Source: an uncultured Phycisphaerales bacterium (GTDB lineage: Bacteria > Planctomycetota > Phycisphaerae > Phycisphaerales > SM1A02). From it: a stretch of 64,000 nucleotides of DNA. Below, in pieces: positions 1 to 9,728 of the stretch; the first letter of the stretch is position 1, and the number at the start of each line of letters is the position of its first letter. The position numbers and the translations under genes are program-made. The notes under the pieces are model-generated. The model was not told the origin of the DNA. It was given only the letters and a program-made list of their open reading frames with translations, and ran no database searches. The stretch is taken from the NCBI GenBank assembly GCA_949373145.1, contig CASICI010000033.1, forward strand, positions 1 to 64,000, given 5' to 3'.

Positions 1-353
1 GTCGCGAGTGCGGCCCGGTTGGCACCCGCCAAAATCTGGATGCCGAGCGGTCGGTCGGTCAGCTGTCGCAGGGTGGTGGCGACCACAGTCATCGACGCGA
101 TGATCTCGGGTCCGACGTCTCTCTTGAGGTAGGGGAGATCGTGCATGTTCTCGATGATCAAGGCGTCGAATCCGGACTTGATGAGACTCTCGGCATCCTC
201 GGAGACACGGGTGATGATCTCATCGAGATTCGATGCCGACCTCGGTGTCCCGGGCAGCGCTGGAACATGAATCATCCCGATCAGGGCACGGTGTCTGCCG
301 AGAATGTGTCTGGTTCGTTCTTCCGCGACGCTTCTGTCTGATCCGTGGGTCAT
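1..353 (-). CDS. BtpA/SgcQ family protein, 3' part outside window
   Basis: The reverse strand reads from an ATG at 351-353, behind AGGAG, to the window edge without a stop. This gives about 117 residues of N-terminus. Around residues 25-33 it reads IGMIHVPALPG, followed by a segment like DALIIENMHDLPY and then PLGIQILAGANRAAL. These are the early beta strands of the BtpA family of TIM-barrel proteins. Cyanobacterial BtpA affects photosystem I stability, but most bacterial members have no proven function and resemble nucleoside- or aldolase-type barrels. The gene is divergent from the aldose epimerase, with about 60 bases between them. Family assignment is fairly firm; function is unknown. Confidence 0.7.
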   Translation of the reverse strand, partial: MTHGSDRSVAEERTRHILGRHRALIGMIHVPALPGTPRSASNLDEIITRVSEDAESLIKSGFDALIIENMHDLPYLKRDVGPEIIASMTVVATTLRQLTDRPLGIQILAGANRAALA

Positions 354-413
354 GGGGGTCTCCTGCGATGGGTGTTTCTCGCCCGCCGGCTGAGAAGAGT
401 GTACGGTGCGTTC

Positions 414-1307
414 ATGTCCGACATCCATCTGAACACTCCCGGTGGCGCTTCGGTCCTGATCGCTCCGGATTGCGGCTTCTGCTGCCTCTCCTGGAAGGTG
501 AAGGGTGCTGAGCGGCTTCATCTCCCCGAGGGTGCCGATGCCTTCCGAGGTGATGTCAAGACCGGTGGCATTCCACTGCTCTATCCCTACGCCAACCGTC
601 TTCGAGAGGATCTGGGTCCTGATTGGGCGAACAACTCCCAAGTGAAGCGGGATGGCAACGGTCTGCCCATCCATGGTTTCCTGCTGCGATTCTCGCAGTG
701 GACGGAGGTGGTCTCGGATGACACCACCGCCCGCGCCTCCCTGGACTGGTCGGCGCATGATGATCTGATGGCTCTCTATCCTCACCCGCACCGTCTGGAA
801 GTCGCCTACGAACTCTTCGAGACCAGACTCCGCGTCACCACCACCGTCATCGCCGACGGCGGAGCGCCCGTTCCGATCTCCTTCGGATGGCACCCCTATT
901 TCGCCTTGCTCGGCGAGGACCCCGCGAACGCCCGATTGACCGTGCCGCACCTCGAGCATGTCCTCCTCGATGACCAGTGTCTGCCCGTGCGGGGGGACGA
1001 CCGTTCTCTTTCACTTCAGGGGACGGAGGATCTCGATGGCGAACTCGCCGGCCGTGCGTTCGATGACCTCTTTCTGCGTCCGGATGAAAACGTCTCCAGC
1101 TTCGTCATCCCGGACCCGATGATTCGCTCGTGCTTTCGTTCGGAGCGCCCTGGACCTGCGTGCAGGTCTATCATCCCGAAGGCTCCGACTTTCGTCGCGA
1201 TCGAGCCGATGACCGCGCCTGGCGCCGCCTTGTCCGACGATCTCGACCATCCCATGCTCGAGGCCGGAGGAACGTTCAGTGCCGTGTTCGAGGTGAGTCT
1301 CTCATGA
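414..1307 (+). CDS. Aldose 1-epimerase family protein
   Basis: A 297-residue protein that probably interconverts the alpha and beta anomers of an aldose or of a sugar phosphate. The ATG at 414 gives the usual family start just before a beta-sandwich N-terminus. Further upstream codons in frame run into the divergent gene's leader. The family signatures are FGWHPYF near the middle, with the histidine acting as proton donor, and AIEPMTAPG near residue 270, with the glutamate acting as base. It is shorter than E. coli GalM (about 346 residues) and closer to the GalM/YeaD-like subgroup. Its stop overlaps the start of the next gene (ATGA), so the two are probably translationally coupled. The exact sugar cannot be told. 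Confidence 0.82.
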   Translation: MSDIHLNTPGGASVLIAPDCGFCCLSWKVKGAERLHLPEGADAFRGDVKTGGIPLLYPYANRLREDLGPDWANNSQVKRDGNGLPIHGFLLRFSQWTEVVSDDTTARASLDWSAHDDLMALYPHPHRLEVAYELFETRLRVTTTVIADGGAPVPISFGWHPYFALLGEDPANARLTVPHLEHVLLDDQCLPVRGDDRSLSLQGTEDLDGELAGRAFDDLFLRPDENVSSFVIPDPMIRSCFRSERPGPACRSIIPKAPTFVAIEPMTAPGAALSDDLDHPMLEAGGTFSAVFEVSLS

Positions 1308-2164
1308 TGAAGGAACTGGCTGGAAAGACGATCGTCGTGACCGGAGCCAGTTCCGGCATCGGAGCGGCGACCGCCGTGGCCTGCGGCGCTGCGGGCATGA
1401 ACGTCGTGCTCGGAGGACGCCGACTTGATCGCCTTCAGCAGGTGGCGCAGAAGGTCGAGGCCGTCGGTGGTGCGACTTCGCTCGTGATCGGTGATGTTCG
1501 TGACCGATTCAACACCACGGAATTGCTCGATCAGGCGGTGTCTTCATTCGGTGGAGTCGACTGCGTCTTCGCCAACGCCGGGTACAGCATGGAAAAATCC
1601 TTCGTGACCATGTCCGAGGACGAGCTCCGGGGCATGTTCGAAACCAATTTCTTCGCTTCGGTCGCACTCGCCAGGGAAGCCGCTCTCAGGTGGATCGAAT
1701 CGGATCGGGGTGGACACGTCATCCTGTGCTCGAGCTGCGTCTCCAAGTTCCCCTTGCCCTTCCAGGGCGTCTATGCCGCGACCAAGGGCGCGCAGGCTCT
1801 CGTCGCCCGCGCGATGCGTCACGAGCTCTCACCGTTCGGCATTCAGGTCTCCACGGTCCATCCCATCACCACTCGGACCGAATTCTTCGATCGCTCAGCC
1901 GAACGTTCCGGATTTCGACGGGGTGAATTCGGGCGGGACGGCGTTCCGGATCACGCTCCGCGACTGTTCGTCCAATCTCCCGAACGGGTGGCCAATGCCG
2001 TGGTCCGAGGGCTCCAATCCTCTCGTTCCGAAATCTGGACCAGCTGGATCGTCAGAATGGCAAGCGCACTTTTCACGGTTTTTCCGAGGCTTCAGGACCT
2101 CGTCATGCACCGTCAGGCCGCCGCGGAGCGGGGTCGGCACAGGATCCGTCGTTCTGACGGTTGA
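1304..2164 (+). CDS. Short-chain dehydrogenase/reductase
   Basis: A 286-residue classical SDR. The cofactor motif TGASSGIG spans residues 13-20, followed by GGRR around 37-40. Arginines there suggest NADP preference. NAG is at 91-93, the catalytic serine lies near 143 (LCSSCVS), and YxxxK is Y157/K161. The C-terminal part is longer than a minimal SDR, with a basic, possibly membrane-associated tail (FTVFPRLQDLV), as in SDRs acting on lipophilic substrates. The start overlaps the epimerase stop by four bases. The substrate is not predictable from the sequence. Confidence 0.85.
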   Translation: MMKELAGKTIVVTGASSGIGAATAVACGAAGMNVVLGGRRLDRLQQVAQKVEAVGGATSLVIGDVRDRFNTTELLDQAVSSFGGVDCVFANAGYSMEKSFVTMSEDELRGMFETNFFASVALAREAALRWIESDRGGHVILCSSCVSKFPLPFQGVYAATKGAQALVARAMRHELSPFGIQVSTVHPITTRTEFFDRSAERSGFRRGEFGRDGVPDHAPRLFVQSPERVANAVVRGLQSSRSEIWTSWIVRMASALFTVFPRLQDLVMHRQAAAERGRHRIRRSDG

Positions 2165-2242
2165 TCCGAGGGTCTGAGAGTCGTACCCTGCCGTCTTCAT
2201 CGTTCCCATACGGGGGCGAGCAACCATCATCGGAGACGTATC

Positions 2243-3265
2243 GTGGCGATCAAGGTCGGTATCAACGGGTTCGGGCGTATCGGAAGACTTTTCTTCAGAG
2301 CAGCGATGAGGCAGGGCGGTATCGAGATCGTCGGCATCAACGATCTCGTGGAATCGGACAATCTGGCCTACCTCCTGCAACGTGACACCATGCACGGGCG
2401 ATTCGAGAAGCAGGTCACCGCTGATGCGGGCGGGCTGACGTGCGACGGCGTGCACACGAGATGCACCAGCGAACGTGATCCTTCGAATCTGCCCTGGGCC
2501 GATCTGGGTGTCGACTACGTTCTGGAATCGACCGGTCTCTTCACCAAGGGTGATGACGCGAAGAAGCACCTCTCCGCCGGTGCCAAGCGAGTGCTGATCT
2601 CCGCACCGACCAAGACCCCCGATGAAGTGAAGACGCTGGTCTACAAGGTCAACCACGAGCAGTACGACGCCGGATCCGACACGGTGATCTCGAATGCGAG
2701 TTGCACCACCAACTGTCTCGCGCCCATCACCAAGGTCATCCTCGACAACTTCGGTCTCGAAGAAGGTCTGATGACCACCGTGCATGCCGCCACCGCGACC
2801 CAGCCCACTCAGGATGGTCCGAGCAAGAAGGACTGGCGTGGGGGCCGCAACGCCTACATGAACATCATTCCCGCCTCGACCGGAGCCGCCAAGGCCGTGG
2901 GGCTCTGCATCCCCGAGGTCAAGGGCAAGTTGACCGGCATGTCCTTCAGGGTTCCCACCGCGAACGTCTCCTGCGTCGACCTCACATTCAAGACCACCAA
3001 GTCGACGTCGCTGGCGGAGATCAATGCCGCGATGAAGCACGCTTCCGAAGGTTCGATGAACGGCGCCCTCGGCTACACCGATGAACAGGTCGTTTCGAGC
3101 GACTTCATCGGAGATCCGCATTCCTCGATCTTCGATGCCGCTGCCGGCATCGAATTGAACGATCGCTTCTTCAAGGTCATCTCCTGGTACGACAACGAAT
3201 CAGGGTATTCGCATCGTTGCGTCGACATGATTCGAATGATGGCGGCGAAGGACGGCATTTCCTGA
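2243..3265 (+). CDS. gap: Glyceraldehyde-3-phosphate dehydrogenase, type I
   Basis: Glycolytic GAPDH, oxidising glyceraldehyde-3-phosphate to 1,3-bisphosphoglycerate. It has 340 residues, the usual length. It begins with GTG, and the N-terminus [13 protein letters not shown] is the Rossmann NAD site. Asp34 after the second strand points to NAD use. The active site [12 protein letters not shown] places the nucleophile at Cys154, and the paired histidine is His181 in [10 protein letters not shown]. The C-terminal motif [11 protein letters not shown] is conserved. It stands alone between the SDR and a DUF1080 gene, with no pgk beside it. Identification is very secure. Confidence 0.97.
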   Translation: MAIKVGINGFGRIGRLFFRAAMRQGGIEIVGINDLVESDNLAYLLQRDTMHGRFEKQVTADAGGLTCDGVHTRCTSERDPSNLPWADLGVDYVLESTGLFTKGDDAKKHLSAGAKRVLISAPTKTPDEVKTLVYKVNHEQYDAGSDTVISNASCTTNCLAPITKVILDNFGLEEGLMTTVHAATATQPTQDGPSKKDWRGGRNAYMNIIPASTGAAKAVGLCIPEVKGKLTGMSFRVPTANVSCVDLTFKTTKSTSLAEINAAMKHASEGSMNGALGYTDEQVVSSDFIGDPHSSIFDAAAGIELNDRFFKVISWYDNESGYSHRCVDMIRMMAAKDGIS

Positions 3266-3290
3266 CTCGACGTCACTCTCGGAGTTTCCC

Positions 3291-4034
3291 ATGTTCAAGA
3301 CACTCGGCGCGCTTGGCGCACTCGGTCTTCTCACACTCCTCGGACTTTCGGCGACCGCTCAGGAGGCGGACTCCGAACGGGGAGGGATCACGCCTCCATC
3401 CAGCGCGTTGATCGATGGGCGAGGCCCCGGGTGGCACGCACTTGGTGAGGACGACTTCATCAATGTGAACTGCGCCGAGGACACCTGGACCTGGAAGAAT
3501 GGCTTCGTGTCCTGCACCGGGCAACCGGTGGGGGTGACTCGCACCAGGAAGGTCTACACGAACTTCGAAATGGTCTGCGAGTGGCGTCATCTTCGTGATG
3601 CCGGAAACTCGGGGATCTTTCTGTGGGCACCGCTGGAGACCTTCGAGCGACTCGATGGACCCGGGCTTCCCGAGGGCATCGAAGTGCAGGTCCTCGATCT
3701 CGGATACAAGGCGGCCTATGAGAAGGGTGGAAACCCTGCGGATTGGTTCACCTGCCACGGAGACGTGTTTCCCGTGGGCGCATCCACCATGAAGCCTTTC
3801 GCGCCGATCTCTCCGAATGGCCGACGAAGCTTTCCCACCGAACAACGCACGCTGGGCGTCGGCGAATGGAATCATTACTACATCCGTGCGATCAACGGCG
3901 AGGTTCGTCTCTGGGTGAATGGAGCGGAGGTCTCCGGTGGGAACGGCTGTGATCCCGCCACCGGTCATGTCGCTCTGGAATCCGAGGGTTCTCCCATCGA
4001 ATTCCGTGGTTTGCGCATTCGCCAACTGCCCTGA
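3291..4034 (+). CDS. Secreted DUF1080 (3-keto-disaccharide hydrolase-like) protein
   Basis: A 247-residue exported protein. A signal peptide is evident (hydrophobic residues 5-23 rich in L, G and A, then a polar mature start). The rest is a single DUF1080 beta-sandwich, with the typical patterns FVSCTGQPVGVTRT, EWRHLRDAGNSGIF and GEVRLWVNGAEV. DUF1080 domains are greatly expanded in planctomycetes. Some are 3-keto-glycoside hydrolases and others are presumed sugar-binding modules. The gene follows gap by 25 bases, so it may be cotranscribed, although no functional link is obvious. It converges on the aminotransferase fusion, 7 bases away. Confidence 0.85.
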   Translation: MFKTLGALGALGLLTLLGLSATAQEADSERGGITPPSSALIDGRGPGWHALGEDDFINVNCAEDTWTWKNGFVSCTGQPVGVTRTRKVYTNFEMVCEWRHLRDAGNSGIFLWAPLETFERLDGPGLPEGIEVQVLDLGYKAAYEKGGNPADWFTCHGDVFPVGASTMKPFAPISPNGRRSFPTEQRTLGVGEWNHYYIRAINGEVRLWVNGAEVSGGNGCDPATGHVALESEGSPIEFRGLRIRQLP

Positions 4035-4041
4035 AACGAAT

Positions 4042-6340
4042 TCATCCTCGGGCCATCGAATTCAGGACGTCGTCCAGCAGACGAAGCGTCATTTCGATGT
4101 CGGCTCTGCCGACCACCAACGGTGGCTTCATCTTGATCACGTTGTGAAGTGGCCCGTCGGTGCTGAGAAGCACTCCGTGTTGCCGCATGCGATTGACAAG
4201 TTCCTCAGCCTCGTCCGATGCCGGTTCGAGCGTGGCATGATCGCGAACGAGTTCGATGCCCAGAAAGAGGCCACGTCCTCTCACGTCGCCCACCAGCGGA
4301 TGCCGTTTCTTCAGAGCTTCGAGGCCATCTAGAAAAAGTGCACCAATGTCCTGCGCGTTTTTCTGCAGTGCTTCGTCCTCGATGACATCGAGGACCGCCA
4401 TGCCGCAGGCGCAGGACACCGGATTGCCTCCGAACGTCGAGAAGAACTCCATGCCGTTGTCGAAGGCGTTCGCGATCTCCCTGGTCGTCACCACCGCCGC
4501 CATGGGATGTCCGTTCCCGATGGGTTTCCCCATCACCACGATGTCGGGAACGACACCGTGTTCCTCGAACGCCCAGAAATGATCGCCGACTCGTCCGAAT
4601 CCGACCTGGACTTCGTCCGAGATGCAGAGGCCACCGGCTTTGCGAACGTGGGTGAACGCTTCCTCGAGATACCCATCCGGGAGAGGGATCTGGCCGCCAC
4701 ACGAGAGAATGCTTTCCACGAAGAAGCCGCAGATCGATCTACCCGCACGGCATGCTTCTCCGATGACCCGTCCGACCTCGAGTGCATACCCCGCTCCGGC
4801 ATCGTCGTCCCGGATCTCACCGCGATAGACGTCCGGTGTCGGGACCACGTGCACCCACTCGGGCTTTCCTGAACCACCCGGTCCGTCGAACTTGTACGGG
4901 CTCATGTCGATGCAGGCCGAGGTATGACCGTGGTAGGCACCATCCACCACCAGCACGTCATGCGCGCCGGTGGCCGCACGAGCCAGTCGCAAGGCGAGTT
5001 CATTCGCCTCGGAGCCGCAATTCACGAGAAAGCAGGTGTCGAGTGACTCCGGAAGGGTGTCGCAGAGTCTCTTCGCATAGTCGGACAGCATGCCATTGAG
5101 GTAGCGCGTGTTGGTGTTGAGAGTGCGGGCCTGTCGGTGGATCGCATCCACCACTCGCGGGTGACAATGCCCGACATGACAGACGTTGTTGACCATGTCG
5201 AGATACGGCGTTCCATCGGCTTCATGCAGATACTGTCCGATTCCCTCGACGATCTGCAGCGGTGTCCTGTAGCTGACCGAAAGTGACGGTCCGATCGTCC
5301 GGGCTCTGTCTTCCCGTACCTGGTCGTTCGAACGCGCCGGACCTTCGGTGGTTCTGCAGCCGGCGAAAAGACGTGTCCGGCCCTCCGCAGGGGTGACGGT
5401 GATGATTCGTTTCAGAGCGTCAAGCGTCGTCGATTCATGTGAGAACCATGTTTCGTGTCCGGCATCCTCGTCTCGTCTGCCGATGCCGATGAGCGCGCTG
5501 CAGGCCAGACGTGCCAGCACCAGGGGAAAGAGCGCCGCCTCCTCGGCCGAGTCCATGGGTCGGACCTCGTCGTATCCTGCGACCAGGGTCGCGGCATCCT
5601 CAAGCGTCGAATCCTCAGCTTGCAACGCGTACGCGAGTGAAATCGCGAGATCCTGGATCAACGCACCCTCTTGGGTGTCTCCCGCATCGACCACCCCCGA
5701 GATGTCGTCACCATCGAAGAGAATGTTCTCATCATTCAAATCACCGTGCAGCATCCCCCGGGGACACGATGCAAGTGCGGGCAGGGCGATCGCCGTGTAC
5801 AGATGCATGGAGCGTTCCAGCATCGCTCGGTGTTCCGGATCGACGAATTTCGAGATGGCATTCCGGTATCGGCCGACCTGGGAAAGATCCCAGGCATGGG
5901 TCCGTTTCGATTCGGGGTGCCGTTCGATGAAACCTTCGAGTGCTCCGTGCACCCGTGCGCCCATTCGTCCGATGCCGCGCAGTCTCACCGCGTTTGAGCC
6001 CACGATCCGCCACTGCGTCCCGGGAAGAAAGCACTGCAGTCTGGCGGTGGCCTCGAAGCCAGCATGCGAGGTCTGCACGATCGGGCCATCACCTCCCGAG
6101 GGAATGGCCTCTCGGCACTGGGATGCCCGCACTCAGGAGTCTCGCCAGCACCTTCTCTTCCAGTGAGACGTCCGCTTCGGGATCGATCGTGATCTTGAGA
6201 ACGCGATTCTCCGACGGGTTCTCTCCCACCAGGAAATTGAGGTTCTCTCCGGAAAGTCGGGTCACCGCGGCTTCGATGGACCAGTGCTTCCGGAGCAGGT
6301 CCTTGGCCAACGAGATCGTTTGTGTCGTTGATTCCGTCAA
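4042..6340 (-). CDS. APH-like kinase / class III aminotransferase fusion, frameshifted near 6110
   Basis: Two domains form one gene interrupted by a one-base shift. The first 80 residues (start ATG 6338-6340) are a kinase N-lobe ending in GIPVPR. That frame then stops, while a frame one base later continues EAIPSGGDGP and runs to 4042. The full span is 766 codons plus one base. The kinase C-lobe has HGDLNDEN and VVDAGD. The second domain is a PLP-dependent class III aminotransferase with NCGSEANELALRLARAATG, a SDEVQVGFGR metal/PLP loop and the lysine in VVMGKPIGNG. It resembles ethanolamine-phosphate phospho-lyase and hydroxylysine-kinase pairs (AGXT2L/AGPHD1 relatives), which occur fused in bacteria. 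A sequencing indel or a recent mutation could explain the break. Confidence 0.8.
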
Positions 6341-6404
6341 GCGTGTGAGTCTATCATCTCCGTTCCGATCACAGAAATGTCGTGTTCAACGCTATCGTGC
6401 GTGA

Positions 6405-7124
6405 ATGCTGCGTTCACTCGAGATTCCAATCGAAAGCGTCGAAGAGGCGTGTCTTGCCGCACCTCATGTCGATCGTCTCGAGGTCTGCGTCGATCTCCAG
6501 GCCGACGGCTGGACGCCATCCTCCGAAACGCTCGCCGCGATCGTGCAAGCCGTGTCGGATTGTTCGGTGCAGGTGGTGTCTCTCATCCGGCCACGATGCT
6601 GCCCGGATTTCATCGTCTCGAAAGACGGCTTTTCCCAGGCTGCACGGGACATCGAAGCGGCATCGCGATCCGGCGCTGATGGAGTCGTGTTCGGGTTTCT
6701 CAATCAGCGCATGGAACTGGATCCGGTCTCGTCTGCCCGACTCTGCGAACTCGCCCGTTCCCTCGGCCTGTCCGCCTCTCTCCACCGGGTCTCGGACTTC
6801 GATGCAGACTTCGAACGCATGATCTCCGTTGCCAGCGAGTGTGGATGTGACAGAATTCTCACGTCCGGCGCATCGGGATGGAGTTTCGAGTCCACCTCAC
6901 TCGACAAGCGCATCAGTCGCATCGAAGAGCTCGTGCGATCAAGTGCCCGTCATGGCTCACGACTGGCACGATCGCCCGTCCGAATCATTGCCTGCGGAGG
7001 CGTACGAGCAGGGAATGCCCGGGGCTTTCTCGGAGCAACGCCGGATCTTCATGCATCCTGTCGATCTGGTGGTCGTTTCGATGTCGGTTTGCTCGACGAT
7101 CTCGTCGCGCTGCGCCATGCTTGA
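6405..7124 (+). CDS. cutC: CutC family protein
   Basis: A 239-residue TIM-barrel protein of the CutC family, once linked to copper homeostasis although the biochemical role is uncertain. Recognisable blocks are RLEVCVDLQADGWTPS, LIRPRCCPDF, SGADGVVFGFL, a LHRVSDF motif corresponding to the family's FHRAFD, and DRILTSGASG. The C-terminus has IIACGGVRAGN followed by a HAS motif. It is divergent from the APH-aminotransferase gene, with 64 bases between the starts, so both promoters lie in that short gap. Several usually invariant positions are changed, making it a divergent member. Confidence 0.8.
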   Translation: MLRSLEIPIESVEEACLAAPHVDRLEVCVDLQADGWTPSSETLAAIVQAVSDCSVQVVSLIRPRCCPDFIVSKDGFSQAARDIEAASRSGADGVVFGFLNQRMELDPVSSARLCELARSLGLSASLHRVSDFDADFERMISVASECGCDRILTSGASGWSFESTSLDKRISRIEELVRSSARHGSRLARSPVRIIACGGVRAGNARGFLGATPDLHASCRSGGRFDVGLLDDLVALRHA

Positions 7125-7159
7125 GTTCGTCTCAGGGAGTCATCCAACCCATGGATCAC

Positions 7160-7188
7160 TTGACTCAATGAGGGTTTCAGCTGATATC
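7160..7188 (+). promoter_or_regulatory. Possible sigma-70 promoter for the thioredoxin lipoprotein gene
   Basis: TTGACT at 7160-7165 and GATATC at 7183-7188 are separated by 17 bases, upstream of the lipoprotein start at 7316. The -35 match is good and the -10 match is weak. TATCAT at 7185-7190 is an alternative -10 with a 19-base spacer. Confidence 0.3.
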
Positions 7189-7315
7189 ATGGCCTTGCAA
7201 ACATTCTGAATCAGAGTGCCTTGTCCTCTTTTTCTCCAGAGATTCACTGGGTGTGTCGACATCTGATCAACTGCCCCGAAACCCGCAGTGCCTTCAACCC
7301 GACCTGGGAGCGCTT

Positions 7316-8440
7316 ATGCCTCGTCCTCTACTGATCATGATTCCATTCACCTTTCTGGCACTCATGCTTCCCGCATGTGGCAAGCCTTCCACTGAGAATG
7401 AATCCGCACCAGCCAATGAGAGTTCGGCGTCAACGCAAGGCTATTCGACGGATCCTGATCCGTTCGTCGCCACCGGGAATCAAGCTCCGGTCGTGACTGA
7501 AGAGGAGCGGATGTGGGCGGACATCAATCTCGAATTGAACGTCGGTACGCAGGGGTATCTTCTGATGGTCGTCCCCACCAGACGTGGCATCGAGATGGTC
7601 GATGCATTCATTGAAAAATACCCCGCAAGTCCCTTTCTCGAGAAGGCGACGTACCTTGCCGCGATTTCACGCTGGCAGTCCTACAACTACTCGCAGGCTG
7701 CATTGAAGTATGCGGCGTATGTCGCGAAGTATCCGGATCGAAATCGTTCCTCTCTGGCGATGACTCGCTACGCCGATGCATTGTTGAGATCCGATCAACC
7801 CGAGCTGGCCATTCAGGCGGTCGATGCCTACAAGTCCTATCCTGCCGGCGCTCGTGAAAGAGAGTGGATCCGGGTCGAGGCTCTTGCCTTGACCGGCCAG
7901 GTCGACAAGGCCCGAAAGATCATCATGGACTGGCTCTATTCACCCGAAGCGGCGGCGTCCAATCCAACCGTGGTCACCCGGGTGCAACAGCTTCTCGACC
8001 GCATCAACACCATGGGCACTCAGATGCCTCAGTTCGCTTTCTCCGATGCCCTCACGGGCGAGCGGATCACCTCCGACGCCTATAAAGGAAAGGTCGTCCT
8101 CGTTGATTTCTGGAAGTCGACCTGCAATCCGTGCATGACGGAGCTTCCGATGCTTCTCGACCTCTATGAGAAATATCAGGGTCAGGGTTTCGAGGTCGTC
8201 ACCTTCAACATGGATGAAACCTATTCAGGCATGCAGAATGCCGCGGACGTGATCGCCGCTGATTGGCCGATCTGTCACGACGGACTGGTCTGGCAGAGTC
8301 CCGTCGTGAATCTCTTCGGAGTGACGCGCACGCCGCACACCATTCTCATCGACAGGAGCGGAGTCGTTCAAGCCGTCAACGTCCGTATCGACACCATCGA
8401 ACGCCTCGTACCGGCTCTGCTCGCTCAGCCAGCCGAGTGA
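7316..8440 (+). CDS. TlpA-like thioredoxin-domain lipoprotein
   Basis: A 374-residue exported lipoprotein. The start at 7316 is chosen because GGGAG lies six bases upstream and the signal peptide begins there, ending in a lipobox LMLPAC with Cys21. An upstream in-frame codon would bury this signal. Residues about 70-230 are helical, TPR-like repeats. The C-terminal 135 residues are a TlpA/ResA-type thioredoxin fold with the active site CNPC at 270-273 (VVLVDFWKSTCNPC) and the cis-proline segment TRTPHTILID. The likely role is a periplasmic thiol-disulfide reductase. The partner is unknown. Confidence 0.85.
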   Translation: MPRPLLIMIPFTFLALMLPACGKPSTENESAPANESSASTQGYSTDPDPFVATGNQAPVVTEEERMWADINLELNVGTQGYLLMVVPTRRGIEMVDAFIEKYPASPFLEKATYLAAISRWQSYNYSQAALKYAAYVAKYPDRNRSSLAMTRYADALLRSDQPELAIQAVDAYKSYPAGAREREWIRVEALALTGQVDKARKIIMDWLYSPEAAASNPTVVTRVQQLLDRINTMGTQMPQFAFSDALTGERITSDAYKGKVVLVDFWKSTCNPCMTELPMLLDLYEKYQGQGFEVVTFNMDETYSGMQNAADVIAADWPICHDGLVWQSPVVNLFGVTRTPHTILIDRSGVVQAVNVRIDTIERLVPALLAQPAE

Positions 8441-8474
8441 TCTCGAATCGGATCCCACGATTTCTCAAGATCAG

Positions 8475-9698
8475 ATGACATCTCCTGACGTTCTCGTCGT
8501 CGGAGCCGGCGCAGCCGGCCTCTTCGCGGCGATCCATGCAGGCCGCAACGGTGCGAGCGTGCTGGCACTGGATGGTGCACGAAGTCTCGGGGCCAAGATT
8601 CTCGTGGCGGGGGGTGGGCGCTGCAACGTCACCCACGACTTCGTCGATGAAGCCTCCTACGCGGGCTCGTCACCGAATGCCATTCGAAAGGTTCTCCGTC
8701 GCTTCGATGTGTCGGACACCGTCGAGTTCTTCGCTGAATACGGCGTCACGCTCAAGAGAGAAGACACCGGCAAGCTGTTTCCAACCACTGATCGTGCTCG
8801 CACCGTTCTCGACGCCCTGCTTCGGGCTGCCGAGGAGGTTGGTGTGGTCATCAAGTTTCCACGCCGGGTGGAGGCCATCGGTCACCGTGAGGAGTCCTTC
8901 GTCGTCAGTGGTGAATGGGGCGAGGTGACCGCGCCCAGGCTGATTCTCGCGACGGGGGGGCAGGCGCTTCCAAAATCCGGATCGGATGGACTGGGGTATG
9001 AATTCGCTCGAACACTCGGGCATTCCGTCGGAGATCAGATCCATCCCGCGCTCGTACCGTTGATTCTTCCTGGGGATCATCCTTTCAGAGAGCTCTCCGG
9101 AATCGCCGTCCCGGCACGACTGGTCCTTCGCTCGGGAACCGGCAAGATTCTCAAGACCTTCTTCGATGATCTCCTCTTCACGCACTTCGGACTCTCCGGT
9201 CCATGTGCGTTGGACATCAGTCGGTACTGGCGTGCCGCGCTGATCGATGATCCCGGAACACGACTTGAAATGAACCTCTTTCCCGAGCACACCGAAGCCA
9301 CATTCGACAAGGTGCTTCTCGACTCACCACATGCGACACCCCTGGCCCATCTCAAGGCGGAGCTTCCCGAGCGACTGTGTCGGGTGCTCTGCGACATGGC
9401 GGGGCTCGATCCTTCCGCACGACTGGGGCAGCTCCCTCGCGAGGCGAGAAAGGCGCTGGTTCGAACCTGCATCACCGCCCCTCTGGGTGTCGAGGGTGAT
9501 CGGGGATTCACGCATGCCGAGGTCACCATGGGTGGGGTTCCCTTGAAGGAGATCCGTCTGGAGACCATGGAATCCCGAGTCCGTCCGGGGCTCCAGCTCA
9601 TCGGCGAGATCCTCGATGTCGATGGTCGCATCGGTGGGTACAATTTCCAGTGGGCCTGGGCCAGTGGATTCATCGCCGGCTCCGCACGAATCGATTGA
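8475..9698 (+). CDS. HI0933-family FAD-dependent oxidoreductase (YhiN-like)
   Basis: A 407-residue flavoprotein. The N-terminal dinucleotide site is VVGAGAAGLFAA (residues 8-19), followed by the family-specific GGGRCNVT at 47-54, which contacts FAD. Later motifs are LILATGGQALPKSGSDG, DLLFTHFGLSGP and the C-terminal GYNFQWAWASG, all typical of the HI0933/YhiN family of unknown substrate. The length is standard. It begins 34 bases after the lipoprotein stop and could share its transcript. Family certainty is high; function is unknown. Confidence 0.9.
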   Translation: MTSPDVLVVGAGAAGLFAAIHAGRNGASVLALDGARSLGAKILVAGGGRCNVTHDFVDEASYAGSSPNAIRKVLRRFDVSDTVEFFAEYGVTLKREDTGKLFPTTDRARTVLDALLRAAEEVGVVIKFPRRVEAIGHREESFVVSGEWGEVTAPRLILATGGQALPKSGSDGLGYEFARTLGHSVGDQIHPALVPLILPGDHPFRELSGIAVPARLVLRSGTGKILKTFFDDLLFTHFGLSGPCALDISRYWRAALIDDPGTRLEMNLFPEHTEATFDKVLLDSPHATPLAHLKAELPERLCRVLCDMAGLDPSARLGQLPREARKALVRTCITAPLGVEGDRGFTHAEVTMGGVPLKEIRLETMESRVRPGLQLIGEILDVDGRIGGYNFQWAWASGFIAGSARID

Positions 9699-9728
9699 TT
9701 CCCGCGTTCCTCCATCTGGGAGTCGGTC

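Noticed and set aside
1895-3121. 408-codon minus-strand ORF over the SDR and gap genes
   Set aside because: It is antisense to two genes with clear catalytic motifs; its composition (R, G, D, V, H rich) is that of a GC-rich shadow frame and it lacks any motif.
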